The notes under the pieces were generated by a model, which saw nothing but the letters and a program-made list of their open reading frames with translations, searched no databases and was not told where the DNA came from. Positions 1-8,400 of a DNA stretch of 43,316 nt are shown piece after piece. The first letter of the stretch is position 1. Each line of letters begins with the position of its first letter. The position numbers and the translations under genes were made by a program. The stretch comes from a virus: positions 1 to 43,316 of the IMG/VR virus record IMGVR_UViG_3300023198_000555, one strand, 5' to 3'.

Positions 1-14
1 TGTAGACTCGGCGG

Positions 15-815
15 GTGCCCGAGCTAGAACTCCAGGTCAACATCAACGAGACGCTTCCTCGGGAACTGACTGTCGGCCAGGTCGCCTACCAGGACCGGCC
101 CGGAGCGTCGGCGCTGATCCAGTTCCACCGGGACCTCATCTTGGGGCGCCCCCTCGACCTGACCCTGGGCTTGCAGCGCATCGAACGGCTCGCTGACCTG
201 GTGGCGGTGGCTCTGTTCTTGCGGCGAGACCTGGCGATCCACCCGAAGATGACGACGTTCGTGGCGGCATCCGACCTGGCGAGCCTTGGGGCGGCGGGCC
301 TGGCCCACGCCGAGCCCGACGAGTGCTCCTTTCTACGGTTCCTGCGGGACTACCTGGTCGGACAGAAGCTCGGCAAGCCCGAGGTGGGGCGTCGGCTGTA
401 CCAGGCGGTCGAGTGGATCGGCGACTACATCCTGGACGACCGGCTCCCGAACCTGCGGCCCGAGCCCGAGCCCCCACGGGTGCTCGACGTGGGGACCAAC
501 GGCTTCGTGGTGGCCTTGGTCGATAGGCCGGAACTGGTCGAAGATGACTGGATTCCCCTCTACCGCCAGGGGCACCTCCGGGGGGTGGTGTTCACGCCCC
601 CCACGAACGACGCGAGAGGCTACCTGGGAGCCCGTAAGAGCCTGTTTTTGGAGTTCTCCCTGGATAGGGCCTCGGTCTGGCTAAACGAGGCTGAGCGCTC
701 TCTGAGAGGCCCCGAGGACCCCCGCTGGGAGGCCCAGGGAGACTGGCTCTGGGGGCCGGCTACAGGGACCCTCCTTCCTCCCTCGGCGGTGGTAGATGTG
801 CTGGTTCGGGTCTGA
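15..815 (+). CDS. Hypothetical protein, 266 aa
   Basis: I do not recognise this family. GTG at 15 is the first usable start, because an in-frame TAG lies at 3-5. The protein is soluble-looking, with no signal peptide or membrane segment. It has a helical middle part (about residues 50-145) and a more beta-like C-terminal third rich in W, G and P. It is followed after 2 bases by the zinc-ribbon-like gene, so the two are probably translated together. Being next to tail genes suggests a virion or assembly role, but no motif in the protein supports a specific one. Confidence 0.75.
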   Translation: MPELELQVNINETLPRELTVGQVAYQDRPGASALIQFHRDLILGRPLDLTLGLQRIERLADLVAVALFLRRDLAIHPKMTTFVAASDLASLGAAGLAHAEPDECSFLRFLRDYLVGQKLGKPEVGRRLYQAVEWIGDYILDDRLPNLRPEPEPPRVLDVGTNGFVVALVDRPELVEDDWIPLYRQGHLRGVVFTPPTNDARGYLGARKSLFLEFSLDRASVWLNEAERSLRGPEDPRWEAQGDWLWGPATGTLLPPSAVVDVLVRV

Positions 816-817
816 TC

Positions 818-1093
818 GTGGCTGCCAAGTACCAAGGTTGTTTTTGCGGCTGTTTCTCCGAGGGTTCGTACAAGCAATACTGTGAGACCTGCGGCACCAG
901 CCTGACCCCGGGCCGTGTTTGGAAACGGGAAGATCCGTTCTGCCTCCACTGTGGACAGGGAGACAAGCTCGTGGAGGAAGCTCGCCTCCAGACGGGGGCC
1001 GGGGGGATCCAACAGACTTTCCGGTGTGAGCACTGTGGGTTGAAAACCCAGGCCGTGTCCGCCCGGCTGTACGATTTGAAGGCCCTGGACTGA
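818..1093 (+). CDS. Small zinc-ribbon-like cysteine-rich protein, 91 aa
   Basis: The protein carries nine cysteines: C8, C10 and C12 in a CFCGC cluster, then three CxxC knuckles at C22/C25, C42/C45 and C70/C73. The last three pairs are CETCG, CLHCG and CEHCG, typical of zinc ribbons; two pairs could bind one zinc ion and the third pair may act with the N-terminal cluster. The start is GTG, 2 bases after the upstream stop. The metal binding is inferred from the motifs; the partner (nucleic acid or protein) is unknown. A zinc-stabilised structural or assembly protein is as likely as a regulator in this position. Confidence 0.8.
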   Translation: MAAKYQGCFCGCFSEGSYKQYCETCGTSLTPGRVWKREDPFCLHCGQGDKLVEEARLQTGAGGIQQTFRCEHCGLKTQAVSARLYDLKALD

Positions 1094-1123
1094 TAGTGTT
1101 TTCGTGCCCGTGCCTCTGTAGGC

Positions 1124-2173
1124 ATGGCATCACGCGCAATGGTCACCATCGGGACCTCGGGCCCCACCAACTGGGTACAGACTCCCAACGGACGGAAGTT
1201 GAGTCTGGGGACCGTGGCCCCGGTCAAGTTCGTGGTGGAGTTGGCGCCGAACTCCCGGGCGGCCCGTCAGGCACTCGACAGCTTTCTCAAGGATGGGGAG
1301 GGGCTGCTGAGCGTGGACCTGGAGAAGATGTTGGCCATGTTGGAGCCCAAGCGGTCCAGGTGGGCCACGGATGCTTTTATCCCCTCGGATCTACAGCAGA
1401 TGGAGAAGTCCGCTCTAGACCTAGCGTGGGTCGATTTGCTTCTTTCCAGGGCCGAGGCCCATGTGCGGAAGCTCGCCTCCACGCCGTCCCCTCGGGGAGT
1501 CGCATCCCTGGAGCAGACCATCCAGCACCTCTGTCATCCCCAGCAAGCGTCGTTCGAGGGCCGGCTGGCGGCGGTCGAGCAGGCCGTCGTGAGCATGGGT
1601 CGTAGGCCCACCCCCCAAAAGGCCGAAGCCTTCACGCGCCTGGTCGGTCAACTTCGCTCCCCCAAGTTTGCGGTCGAGTTGGCCGCAAGTGTGTTGTTCG
1701 AGGTCGGGGAGACGAACGAGCGGATCGATACCTTGGTCAAAGAGGGCAAGCGTTTCAACTCGCTCCAGGCCAAAGCCGAGTTGGCCAAGGTCGTCAACGC
1801 GGTCGCCGGCATCTCGACCTACGACCTGACGGTGCCCGAGGTCCGAGACGAGTTGGTCAAGACCGCGTGCCGAGCAGACGATCTGCACAAGCTGTTCTTC
1901 CACAAGAGTGGCGCCCTTCGACCTGGGACGGCAACTCAGCTTGAGACCGCGCTGGCCAAGTTGCTCAAGAAGTTCCGGGGCGTGAACGTGAGCTTGGAGT
2001 TCCGCACGCGGGGCAAGAGGTCTGAGCCCTATATCGTCGTCACGATGCCCACCCGTAGTTGGTTCGAGGACGTACTGGCGATGGACCTCGACGCACTCGG
2101 AGAATTCAACTCGCTGATCCGCTCCTTTGGGGCGGACTACAAGCTGACCGGATCAACCATCAACATCCAATGA
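1124..2173 (+). CDS. Hypothetical tail-region protein, 349 aa
   Basis: This family is not recognised. The sequence is mainly helical and charged from about residue 45 to 270, and ends in a shorter beta-like stretch (about 280-349) with no membrane segment. It lies directly upstream of the probable tail tube gene. Sheath and tail-terminator genes are often found near this place, but the sequence shows no sheath hallmark that I can see and is short for a sheath. ATG at 1124 is chosen because it is the first ATG of the frame; ATG at 1139 is an alternative. The 30 bases before it contain no clear ribosome binding site. Confidence 0.75.
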   Translation: MASRAMVTIGTSGPTNWVQTPNGRKLSLGTVAPVKFVVELAPNSRAARQALDSFLKDGEGLLSVDLEKMLAMLEPKRSRWATDAFIPSDLQQMEKSALDLAWVDLLLSRAEAHVRKLASTPSPRGVASLEQTIQHLCHPQQASFEGRLAAVEQAVVSMGRRPTPQKAEAFTRLVGQLRSPKFAVELAASVLFEVGETNERIDTLVKEGKRFNSLQAKAELAKVVNAVAGISTYDLTVPEVRDELVKTACRADDLHKLFFHKSGALRPGTATQLETALAKLLKKFRGVNVSLEFRTRGKRSEPYIVVTMPTRSWFEDVLAMDLDALGEFNSLIRSFGADYKLTGSTINIQ

Positions 2174-2202
2174 GGATTTAGAGCCGCTAGGGAGAACAGG
2201 CT

Positions 2203-2943
2203 ATGGCTAACAGCAACAACAACGCCAACTACATCTACCGGATGGGCACCTCGCCCAACACCCGTGCCGCCGTTAGCCAGAAGAACAAGATCTACGGCTA
2301 CATGGAGGGGACTGGAAAGGGCTTCCAGCAGATCGGTGTTCTCTCCGAGTTCGGGCATGACGAGTCGCGAGCTATCGAGCCCATCCGTGGGGTCGGCTAC
2401 GGCGACCAGGTTGCCGAACTCGTGCCCGGCGTGACGGAGCCGATGACCTTGACGGTCAACAAGACGCTGCTCTACGCGGTCAACATCTTCCAGGCGCTCG
2501 GCTACAAGGGCGGCGTTCGGGGTTTGGTCCGCAGCCTCAAGCATCATCGTTGGCCGTTCGACATCCGGCAGGAGTTGGTGTTCAGCGAGATCGCCTCGCA
2601 TTACGACACCGATGACTACACCACCAACGAAGCGCTCACGCCGCTCGGTGGCATCCTGAGCCCGGCCTCTACGGTCAAGGCGCTGTTCACGTTCTACGAG
2701 GGCTGCTGGATGAACAGCTACTCGGCGAGCTACACGTCGGATGCCGCCATCGTGGCCGAGAACTCCAGCGTCACCGTGACGGACGTGCTCGACGGCAAGG
2801 CGACCTACGGCGAGTACATCGACACCGGCCTGGCACCGGTCGCGGAGAACGGCGCACCTGGCGTTGGCTACAGTATGCGATTCTCCGGTGGCATCACGGC
2901 CCCGGCCCCGCTCAACACCGTTGGGGCAGCCGGCGGCCCGTGA
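2203..2943 (+). CDS. Probable tail tube protein, 246 aa
   Basis: This is the likely subunit of the inner tail tube, the channel for DNA passage. The central part, around residues 63-125, has the look of the gp19-type tube fold, with the segments RGVGYGDQVAEL, EPMTLTVNKTLLYAVN and HHRWPFDI. Size (246 aa) and position fit: it is followed by the two-gene chaperone pair and the tape measure, the standard order in contractile and siphovirus tails. A GGGAG ribosome binding site at 2190-2194 lies 8 bases before the ATG, one of the better ones in the window, as expected for a protein made in many copies. The identification is by order and general resemblance, not by a decisive motif. Another virion protein of the same fold is possible. 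Confidence 0.62.
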   Translation: MANSNNNANYIYRMGTSPNTRAAVSQKNKIYGYMEGTGKGFQQIGVLSEFGHDESRAIEPIRGVGYGDQVAELVPGVTEPMTLTVNKTLLYAVNIFQALGYKGGVRGLVRSLKHHRWPFDIRQELVFSEIASHYDTDDYTTNEALTPLGGILSPASTVKALFTFYEGCWMNSYSASYTSDAAIVAENSSVTVTDVLDGKATYGEYIDTGLAPVAENGAPGVGYSMRFSGGITAPAPLNTVGAAGGP

Positions 2944-2951
2944 TCGATTTC

Positions 2952-3035
2952 GGACGACGATGAAGATGAGAATGAACACACCTCCGGCACAATTGCGCCA
3001 GATCAAGATGTAGATTTCCGCCTTCATCGCCGTCC
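2952..3035 (+). repeat. Long imperfect inverted repeat between tube and chaperone genes
   Basis: The arms are GGACGACGATGAAG at 2952-2965 and CTTCATCGCCGTCC at 3022-3035. They pair over 14 positions with one A-C mismatch and enclose a 56-base loop. No U-run follows, so it is not a classical intrinsic terminator. It fills most of the second-largest gap of the window. It could be an mRNA stability element or an attenuator that sets tube protein above chaperone expression; that role is inferred only from position. Confidence 0.45.
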
Positions 3036-3044
3036 TTAAATGTG

Positions 3045-3050
3045 AAAGGG
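3045..3050 (+). promoter_or_regulatory. Ribosome binding site that decides the chaperone start
   Basis: AAAGGG lies 6 bases before the ATG at 3057. The earlier in-frame GTG (3042) and ATG (3051) would be upstream of this site or touch it, so 3057 is the preferred start. Confidence 0.5.
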
Positions 3051-3056
3051 ATGAGG

Positions 3057-4187
3057 ATGGCAACGCTCAAGGCGACGAAGCTCAAAGAAGCACTCAGCAA
3101 GGCGAAGAAGGTTGGTTTAGTCGAGGAACCCGTAACCATCGCAGGTTGCGAGATCGTCCTGACCAACCTTCAGCCTGAACAGTTCGAGGCGCTCATCAAG
3201 GAGACCTCCGAGTTGGAGGACGTGGAGTACGTTCACGCCTACCAGGTCGGTCACGTCTGCCGGTCCATCATTGAGATCGACGGGGTGAACCTCCGAGACG
3301 CAGACTTCGTGGAGGTCGAGGTCGAGGAACCGGATGAGTCCGGCAAGCTCGTGAAGAAGACGGTCAACGTCGAGCGTCACGAGTGGATCAAGAATGAGGT
3401 CATCATGTCGTGGGGCCGCGAGGCCATCACGGTGGCTTGGCGCAAGTTCTGCGATGTGCTCCAGAAGGCCGAGAACGCTGCCAAGGAGGGTGTGACCTTC
3501 GACATCTCTGAGGAAAACCCGGAGGAAAAGTACCGACGCTTGCTCGATGAGATCAAGGAGACGGAGGGGAGCCTGCCTCCTGAGTTGACTGCGAGCATCT
3601 TGGACGAAAAGGGCTACATGACCAAGGCCACCCAGCAAGAGCTAGAGACGGCCACGGCTCGGGTGGACAAGCTAGCCCAGGAGCAAGAGGAACAGCCGCC
3701 CCCAGAAGCCGCTCAGCCGCGACCAGAAGCCGCTCAGCCCCCACCGGCACCAACCCCGGACCCCGCGCCAGAGCCGCCCCCACCGGTCTCTCAAGAGCCC
3801 AGTGACGATGTGCGGCAGATGATGGCCCAACGCCGCCCGCTGAACCAGACGGCCGTGCGAGCGCCAGTGCCCGTCCAGCCCCGGGTGGTGTCTGCTCAGG
3901 AACCTCAGTCGGTCCAAGCCCCACCACACCTCAAGGCCGCTGCTGGAGCCACCCTCGCTTCTCCACCCAACAAGAGTGAGAAGGCGGCTGTTGAGCAGGC
4001 GGCTCTGGAGGCTCTGGACCCAGCCTTGGCCAAGATTGACGTGCCAGCAGGCCCCACGACTCCACAGGAGGTAGCCGAGCTTCGGAAGCAACGAACGCTG
4101 GATGGCTCGGCTATTGCGCGCATCACGGAGCAGCCGCCAGCGGTGGGGCTCAACCCCAAGTACCACAAGCCCCCCCACCTCCGCTGA
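3057..4187 (+). CDS. Probable tail assembly chaperone, first gene of the pair, 376 aa
   Basis: The gene sits between the tail tube and tape measure genes, where tail assembly chaperones are encoded (lambda G/T and T4-like equivalents). These proteins coat the tape measure while the tube forms and are absent from the virion. Residues 1-200 form a compact mixed helix/strand domain. A low-complexity linker rich in P, E, A and Q follows (about 208-245). It contains a tandem heptapeptide PEAAQPR / PEAAQPP encoded by a 17-base direct repeat. The C-terminal part is also rich in P, A and Q. The start is set at 3057 by the AAAGGG site; GTG 3042 would add five residues. It ends in TGA, in the same frame as the next gene and only 3 bases before its ATG. 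The role is inferred from order; no motif proves it. Confidence 0.6.
   Translation: MATLKATKLKEALSKAKKVGLVEEPVTIAGCEIVLTNLQPEQFEALIKETSELEDVEYVHAYQVGHVCRSIIEIDGVNLRDADFVEVEVEEPDESGKLVKKTVNVERHEWIKNEVIMSWGREAITVAWRKFCDVLQKAENAAKEGVTFDISEENPEEKYRRLLDEIKETEGSLPPELTASILDEKGYMTKATQQELETATARVDKLAQEQEEQPPPEAAQPRPEAAQPPPAPTPDPAPEPPPPVSQEPSDDVRQMMAQRRPLNQTAVRAPVPVQPRVVSAQEPQSVQAPPHLKAAAGATLASPPNKSEKAAVEQAALEALDPALAKIDVPAGPTTPQEVAELRKQRTLDGSAIARITEQPPAVGLNPKYHKPPHLR
3702..3739 (+). repeat. 17-base tandem repeat in the proline-rich linker
   Basis: CCAGAAGCCGCTCAGCC occurs at 3702-3718 and again at 3723-3739, with a 21-base period (seven codons). It lies within the P/E/A/Q-rich linker of the first chaperone gene and probably arose by slippage or unequal recombination that kept the frame. 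Confidence 0.85.
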
Positions 4188-4190
4188 CCC

Positions 4191-5450
4191 ATGGGTAGCT
4201 ACGAGGACGAACAAACCAAGCTCAACCAGGAGTTCGGTGGCGAAGAAGGGTTGGAGGATGACAACTTCATCCCCCCGGAGCCCGAGGTCAACCCGGAGAT
4301 TTACAAGGACGTGGAGCCCCTGCTGTTCCGGGGGTTCTTGTACCAGGCGGCCGAGATCAACGGGGTGGCGTTCGTCTTCAAGTCGCTCAACCAGCACGAG
4401 TTTGACACCCTCAACCTGGGACCGGGACATCGTGGCGGCTTTGATACAGTCCAGAGGTACTACAGTCTGTTCTTGGCCTACGGGGTGTTTCTGCTCGACG
4501 GACAGAACGTGTTGTTGGATCGGGATGAGCACCTTTCAACGCTGGAGAGCTTCTTTTTCGATCTGGCTTCGTCAGCCAAGCAGAAGGTGATTCGCTACTT
4601 GAGCGAGTTGAACCGACGGGCGAGCCGGGCTGTCCTGCTGTCCGAGGCGTTTGCGATGGAGGCGACTTCTCGGCATCGGTGGTCGCAACTCAAGGGCCTG
4701 GACCTCACTTCTGCGGCCGTGACGGGAACTCGGGGAACGGAGCACATCGGGCTCAACTGGGGGCAGTTGGCATGGCGTGCCTTCAACTACTACGAGGACA
4801 CGCGGCTTCAGATGGAGGCGGACTGGGAGAACACGAAGTTCGTCGCTAGCTCGATGGCCGGCAGCAAGGGCATGAGCAAGGTCAATGCCCAGGACAACAC
4901 GCGCCGGAAGAATGAAAGCATGGAGCGCCGGGAGCGCAAGGACAAGATCCTTCGTTTAGCAGTCTTAGGTGAGTCCCCGCAGGAAAGCCAAAAGGACGGA
5001 GCACCAGTCAAGGTGGCTCGGACCGTTGAAGAACTGACAGACCAATTGGAGCGGGATCTGAAGGGCGAGAAGGACTGGCACGACATGGTGATTACCGACC
5101 ACGAGCAGCGTGTCAAAGACGAGTTCCGGGTCAAGAACCAACGGCTTCAGGAGTTGGCCGCTGCTCATCGAGAGCGGCATGGCGACAAGTCTCTGACTGG
5201 AGGCACGGACCGTCAGGGTCTTTCTGCTGCCGAGGTACAGGAGCGTCTCCAGCGTCGTCGGCAACTCATGGCTCAAAACCTCGCCAAGGGGATGGTCTAT
5301 CCCGAACTGCAAGACCCCCGCATGGCTGAGCACGTTGAGAAGTGGGAAACGGCAGTCCCTCTGGCGCGGACCAGTCGAGATCCTTCCACCGCCACCCCGG
5401 CCGTCACCCAGTCCCGTCCGCTTTCCCAGCCCTTCAACCTCAAGCGATAG
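4191..5450 (+). CDS. Probable tail assembly chaperone, second gene of the pair, 419 aa
   Basis: This gene lies immediately before the tape measure gene. It has an acidic N-terminus (residues 1-40), a globular helical part (about 45-215), and a long charged, probably coiled-coil C-terminal part (about 215-400) ending in a P/T/S-rich tail. It is in the same frame as the upstream chaperone: TGA CCC ATG joins the two. The bases before the ATG read CCCCCCCACCTCCGC and offer no ribosome binding site, so translation probably depends on reinitiation after the upstream gene or on readthrough of its stop. The assignment rests on position and on the two-gene layout known for tail chaperones; no catalytic or family motif was recognised. 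Confidence 0.6.
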   Translation: MGSYEDEQTKLNQEFGGEEGLEDDNFIPPEPEVNPEIYKDVEPLLFRGFLYQAAEINGVAFVFKSLNQHEFDTLNLGPGHRGGFDTVQRYYSLFLAYGVFLLDGQNVLLDRDEHLSTLESFFFDLASSAKQKVIRYLSELNRRASRAVLLSEAFAMEATSRHRWSQLKGLDLTSAAVTGTRGTEHIGLNWGQLAWRAFNYYEDTRLQMEADWENTKFVASSMAGSKGMSKVNAQDNTRRKNESMERRERKDKILRLAVLGESPQESQKDGAPVKVARTVEELTDQLERDLKGEKDWHDMVITDHEQRVKDEFRVKNQRLQELAAAHRERHGDKSLTGGTDRQGLSAAEVQERLQRRRQLMAQNLAKGMVYPELQDPRMAEHVEKWETAVPLARTSRDPSTATPAVTQSRPLSQPFNLKR

Positions 5451-5459
5451 GTCTAGGCG

Positions 5460-8400
5460 ATGCCCACCCCCGAAGAAGTCCTCACCATTGGGTTCGACCT
5501 GGACATCACGGGTGCCCTGAAGGACCTGGCGACCTTCCAGAAGAAGATGCACGCCCAGATGAGTGCTGTCACGGGCACGGTGGACAAGCTCAGCAAGGCC
5601 AACGAGAAGATGGCCAAGAAGGCGGCCAAGGGAACCAGGGAGTGGCAGGACACGATTGATGAGGTAGAGGGCTCCGTGGACAAGCTCAGCGCTGTCATGG
5701 CGGACATGGAGCGGCGTGCAAAGAAAGCCTCGGGCACCCGCAAGCAAGAACTCCTGGACCACATCGAGTTGCTCAAGAAGATGGGGGCTCAGCGGAAGAA
5801 GGACGAGAAGAAAGGCAAGGGGGACGACGGTGGGGGCGCCCTTCCCGGTGCTGGGAGCGGCGCTGCCAAGGCGGCGTCACGCAAGGAGGCCAAGCGAATC
5901 GGTGGGGACATCTTTGGGGGCATGAAGGGCGGTCTCTCGTCGCTGTTCCAAAAGGATTTGGGCGGCGTGTTCACGGAGGGTAGCAAGACCCTCGGCTCTG
6001 TCATGGAAGGCAGCGGCAAGCTGTTCGGCGGTCTGTTCAAGAAGGGCGGTCGAGCGTTCGGCGACCAGGCCGGCGGCTTCCTGATGCGGAAAGCTGGGAA
6101 GCAGTGGGGGAAGGGTGGCGTCAAAGGCAAGGCGGGTGGTGCTGGCTTGGCAGCGGCCGGCGGGGCCATGAAAGCCGTCGGCGGCATGTTCAAAGCCATT
6201 GGCCCCCTGCTCGGCACGCTTGCCAAGATCGGCCCCCTTTTGGGCACCGTGTCTACGGCTCTGGTCGGGATCGTCAAGCTCGTGGTCGATGCCGAGTCTC
6301 AGGCCAAGGACTTCAACAAGTCCATCCTACAGGCCGCCGGCTCGTCGGGTTTTTTGGCCAAGAACTTCGGGGATGCTGACCTGGCTATGGCCGACATGGA
6401 CAGTACCTTGCGACAGATCCGTGACGCGGCTCACGACAAGGAGTTGTTGTTCGACTGGGGTATCGATCCCGAGCAGCACGCGGCCATTCTCAACGTGATG
6501 ACCCAGGAGGGTCTTGAACTCAGCGACATGGCAGAGATGGCGCGGCAAGCTGGCACCGATGTCCAGGGGCTACAGAAAGAGCTAGCCAAGGTCTCAGTAG
6601 GGTTCTCCCGCTCGATGGGTGTGCCTCTGCAAGAGATCAACCAGATGCAGGTCGAGATGATGCGCAACATGGGGGCGAGCTTGGACGAGACAAAGCTCGC
6701 CTTTGCCCAGATGACTCGTGCGGCGGGCGAGTCCGGCATCGCGGCCAACAGGTTCTTCCAGGTCATCAAGGGCGTCTCCCAGGATCTTGCCCTCTACAAC
6801 ACCCGCATGGGGTCGGCCACCAAGCTGCTCAAGGAGATTGGCAAGGTCATGGATCCCCGTAGCGCTCAGAAGTTCATGCAGTTCGCTACGCAGGGTCTCA
6901 AGTCAATGGACCAGGACGCTCGGATGCGTCTCGACATGCTCTCCGGCGGCAAGGGCAAAGCCATCGTCGAAAAGGATCTCACGCGCAAAGAGGGCCTGCT
7001 GCTCAAGCGCATGAACGAGATTACCGGAGAAACCGTAGAGTCCATCCAGGCTCAGTTGGAAGGGGGCGCTCTCAGCCGGGAGAAGATGTTTGAGAAGCTG
7101 CGGACAGGTGGGACCGGCGTGGACGAGAAGGGTAGGAAGATAGTCAGGAAAGAAGCGGCCTCGCTGATCGAGTCCTCCGAGGAAATGAAGATCGACCGCA
7201 GCGCTGTTGGGAAGGGGCAGTACGGCGTAGCTGCGGCCATGGGCAACCTGTCAGCCGGCGGTAGTTTGAACATGATGCGAGCCGGCATGACCAAGTTCAG
7301 CGGAGCCAAGTCCATCAGTGAGGGCATCGGCACCATCGGGCAGGACAAGATGGCTCAGATGCTTGGCGTCTCTGAAGAACAGGTCCGCCAGATGGCCAAG
7401 CTGGAGATGCACTTGATCCGTCAGCGAGAGGTGCTCAAGGACAAGCTGGATAACGGCACCGACCAGGACAAGGCTGATGCTCAAAAGGCACTGGATGACG
7501 CCGGCATGACCCGAGAGCAGCTTGATTCAAATCAGATAGATTTTGCCGCTCTGATGGAGACGCTTTCCGACAAAGAAAAGGAGGAAACAAGGACTGAAGC
7601 AGAAAAGCAAATGACCGTGGCCCAGCACCACTCGGATTTGACTGACGGCATCCTGAAGCAGTTGGAGCGTCTGGTCTCGTTCCTGATGAACGAGTTCTAC
7701 AACGTCATCTTGGACATCTGGGATGCAATCCTTGACCCCCTTGGCATGAAGAAGGAGGAAATGGCGACCAAGCGAGCGGTTATGGAGACGAAAGACCCAG
7801 CAATGATCAAGGCCATGAAGGGCATGGGGGAGAACATCGACGCTTATGCCTTGAGGGGGAAAGCCTCAGAAGTCTATGGGGGTAAGTTGTCAGAGAAGAC
7901 CCAGACCGAGGAAGGCCGGAAAGAGGTCTTGGCAGCCGCGCAATCGACTTTGAAAGGCGGGGACATCATGGCCGCCGGGACCATGGCCGGCGTGGACCAG
8001 GCGAAGATGGATAAGCTGCGGGGCAAGTTGTTCAAGAAGGTGTCGGCAGCGGAAGCCGGTGTTCCTTCGGCTGTTGGACCTGGTATGGGTCCGGGTGGGG
8101 TAGGGGGTATGCCGGACATCACTGTACCTATCGAGGGTGCAGACTTCACAAAAGCTATGCAGGAGGCCGGCCTCACTGGGGAGGAAATTGGGCGCCTGTT
8201 GGAGAAGGGGATCTGGGGGGCCGATCCTTCACGAGCGGTGGCCTTCGCAGGCGCAGTTGGGGGCGCTGGGGGAGTAGCCCCGACGGAAGCGGAAAAGAAG
8301 AAGGCCAAGGAGGAAGGCAAAGCCAAGGCTCAAGAGGAAGCCAAGCAAGCACCTCCACCCCCATCGCCTCAAGCTCAAGCGGCGGCCAAGACGGCTGGTG

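Noticed and set aside
2993-3016. Possible promoter (TTGCGC ... TAGATT) in the gap after the tube gene
   Set aside because: The spacer is only 12 bases and both boxes are weak, so it is not a credible sigma-70 promoter.
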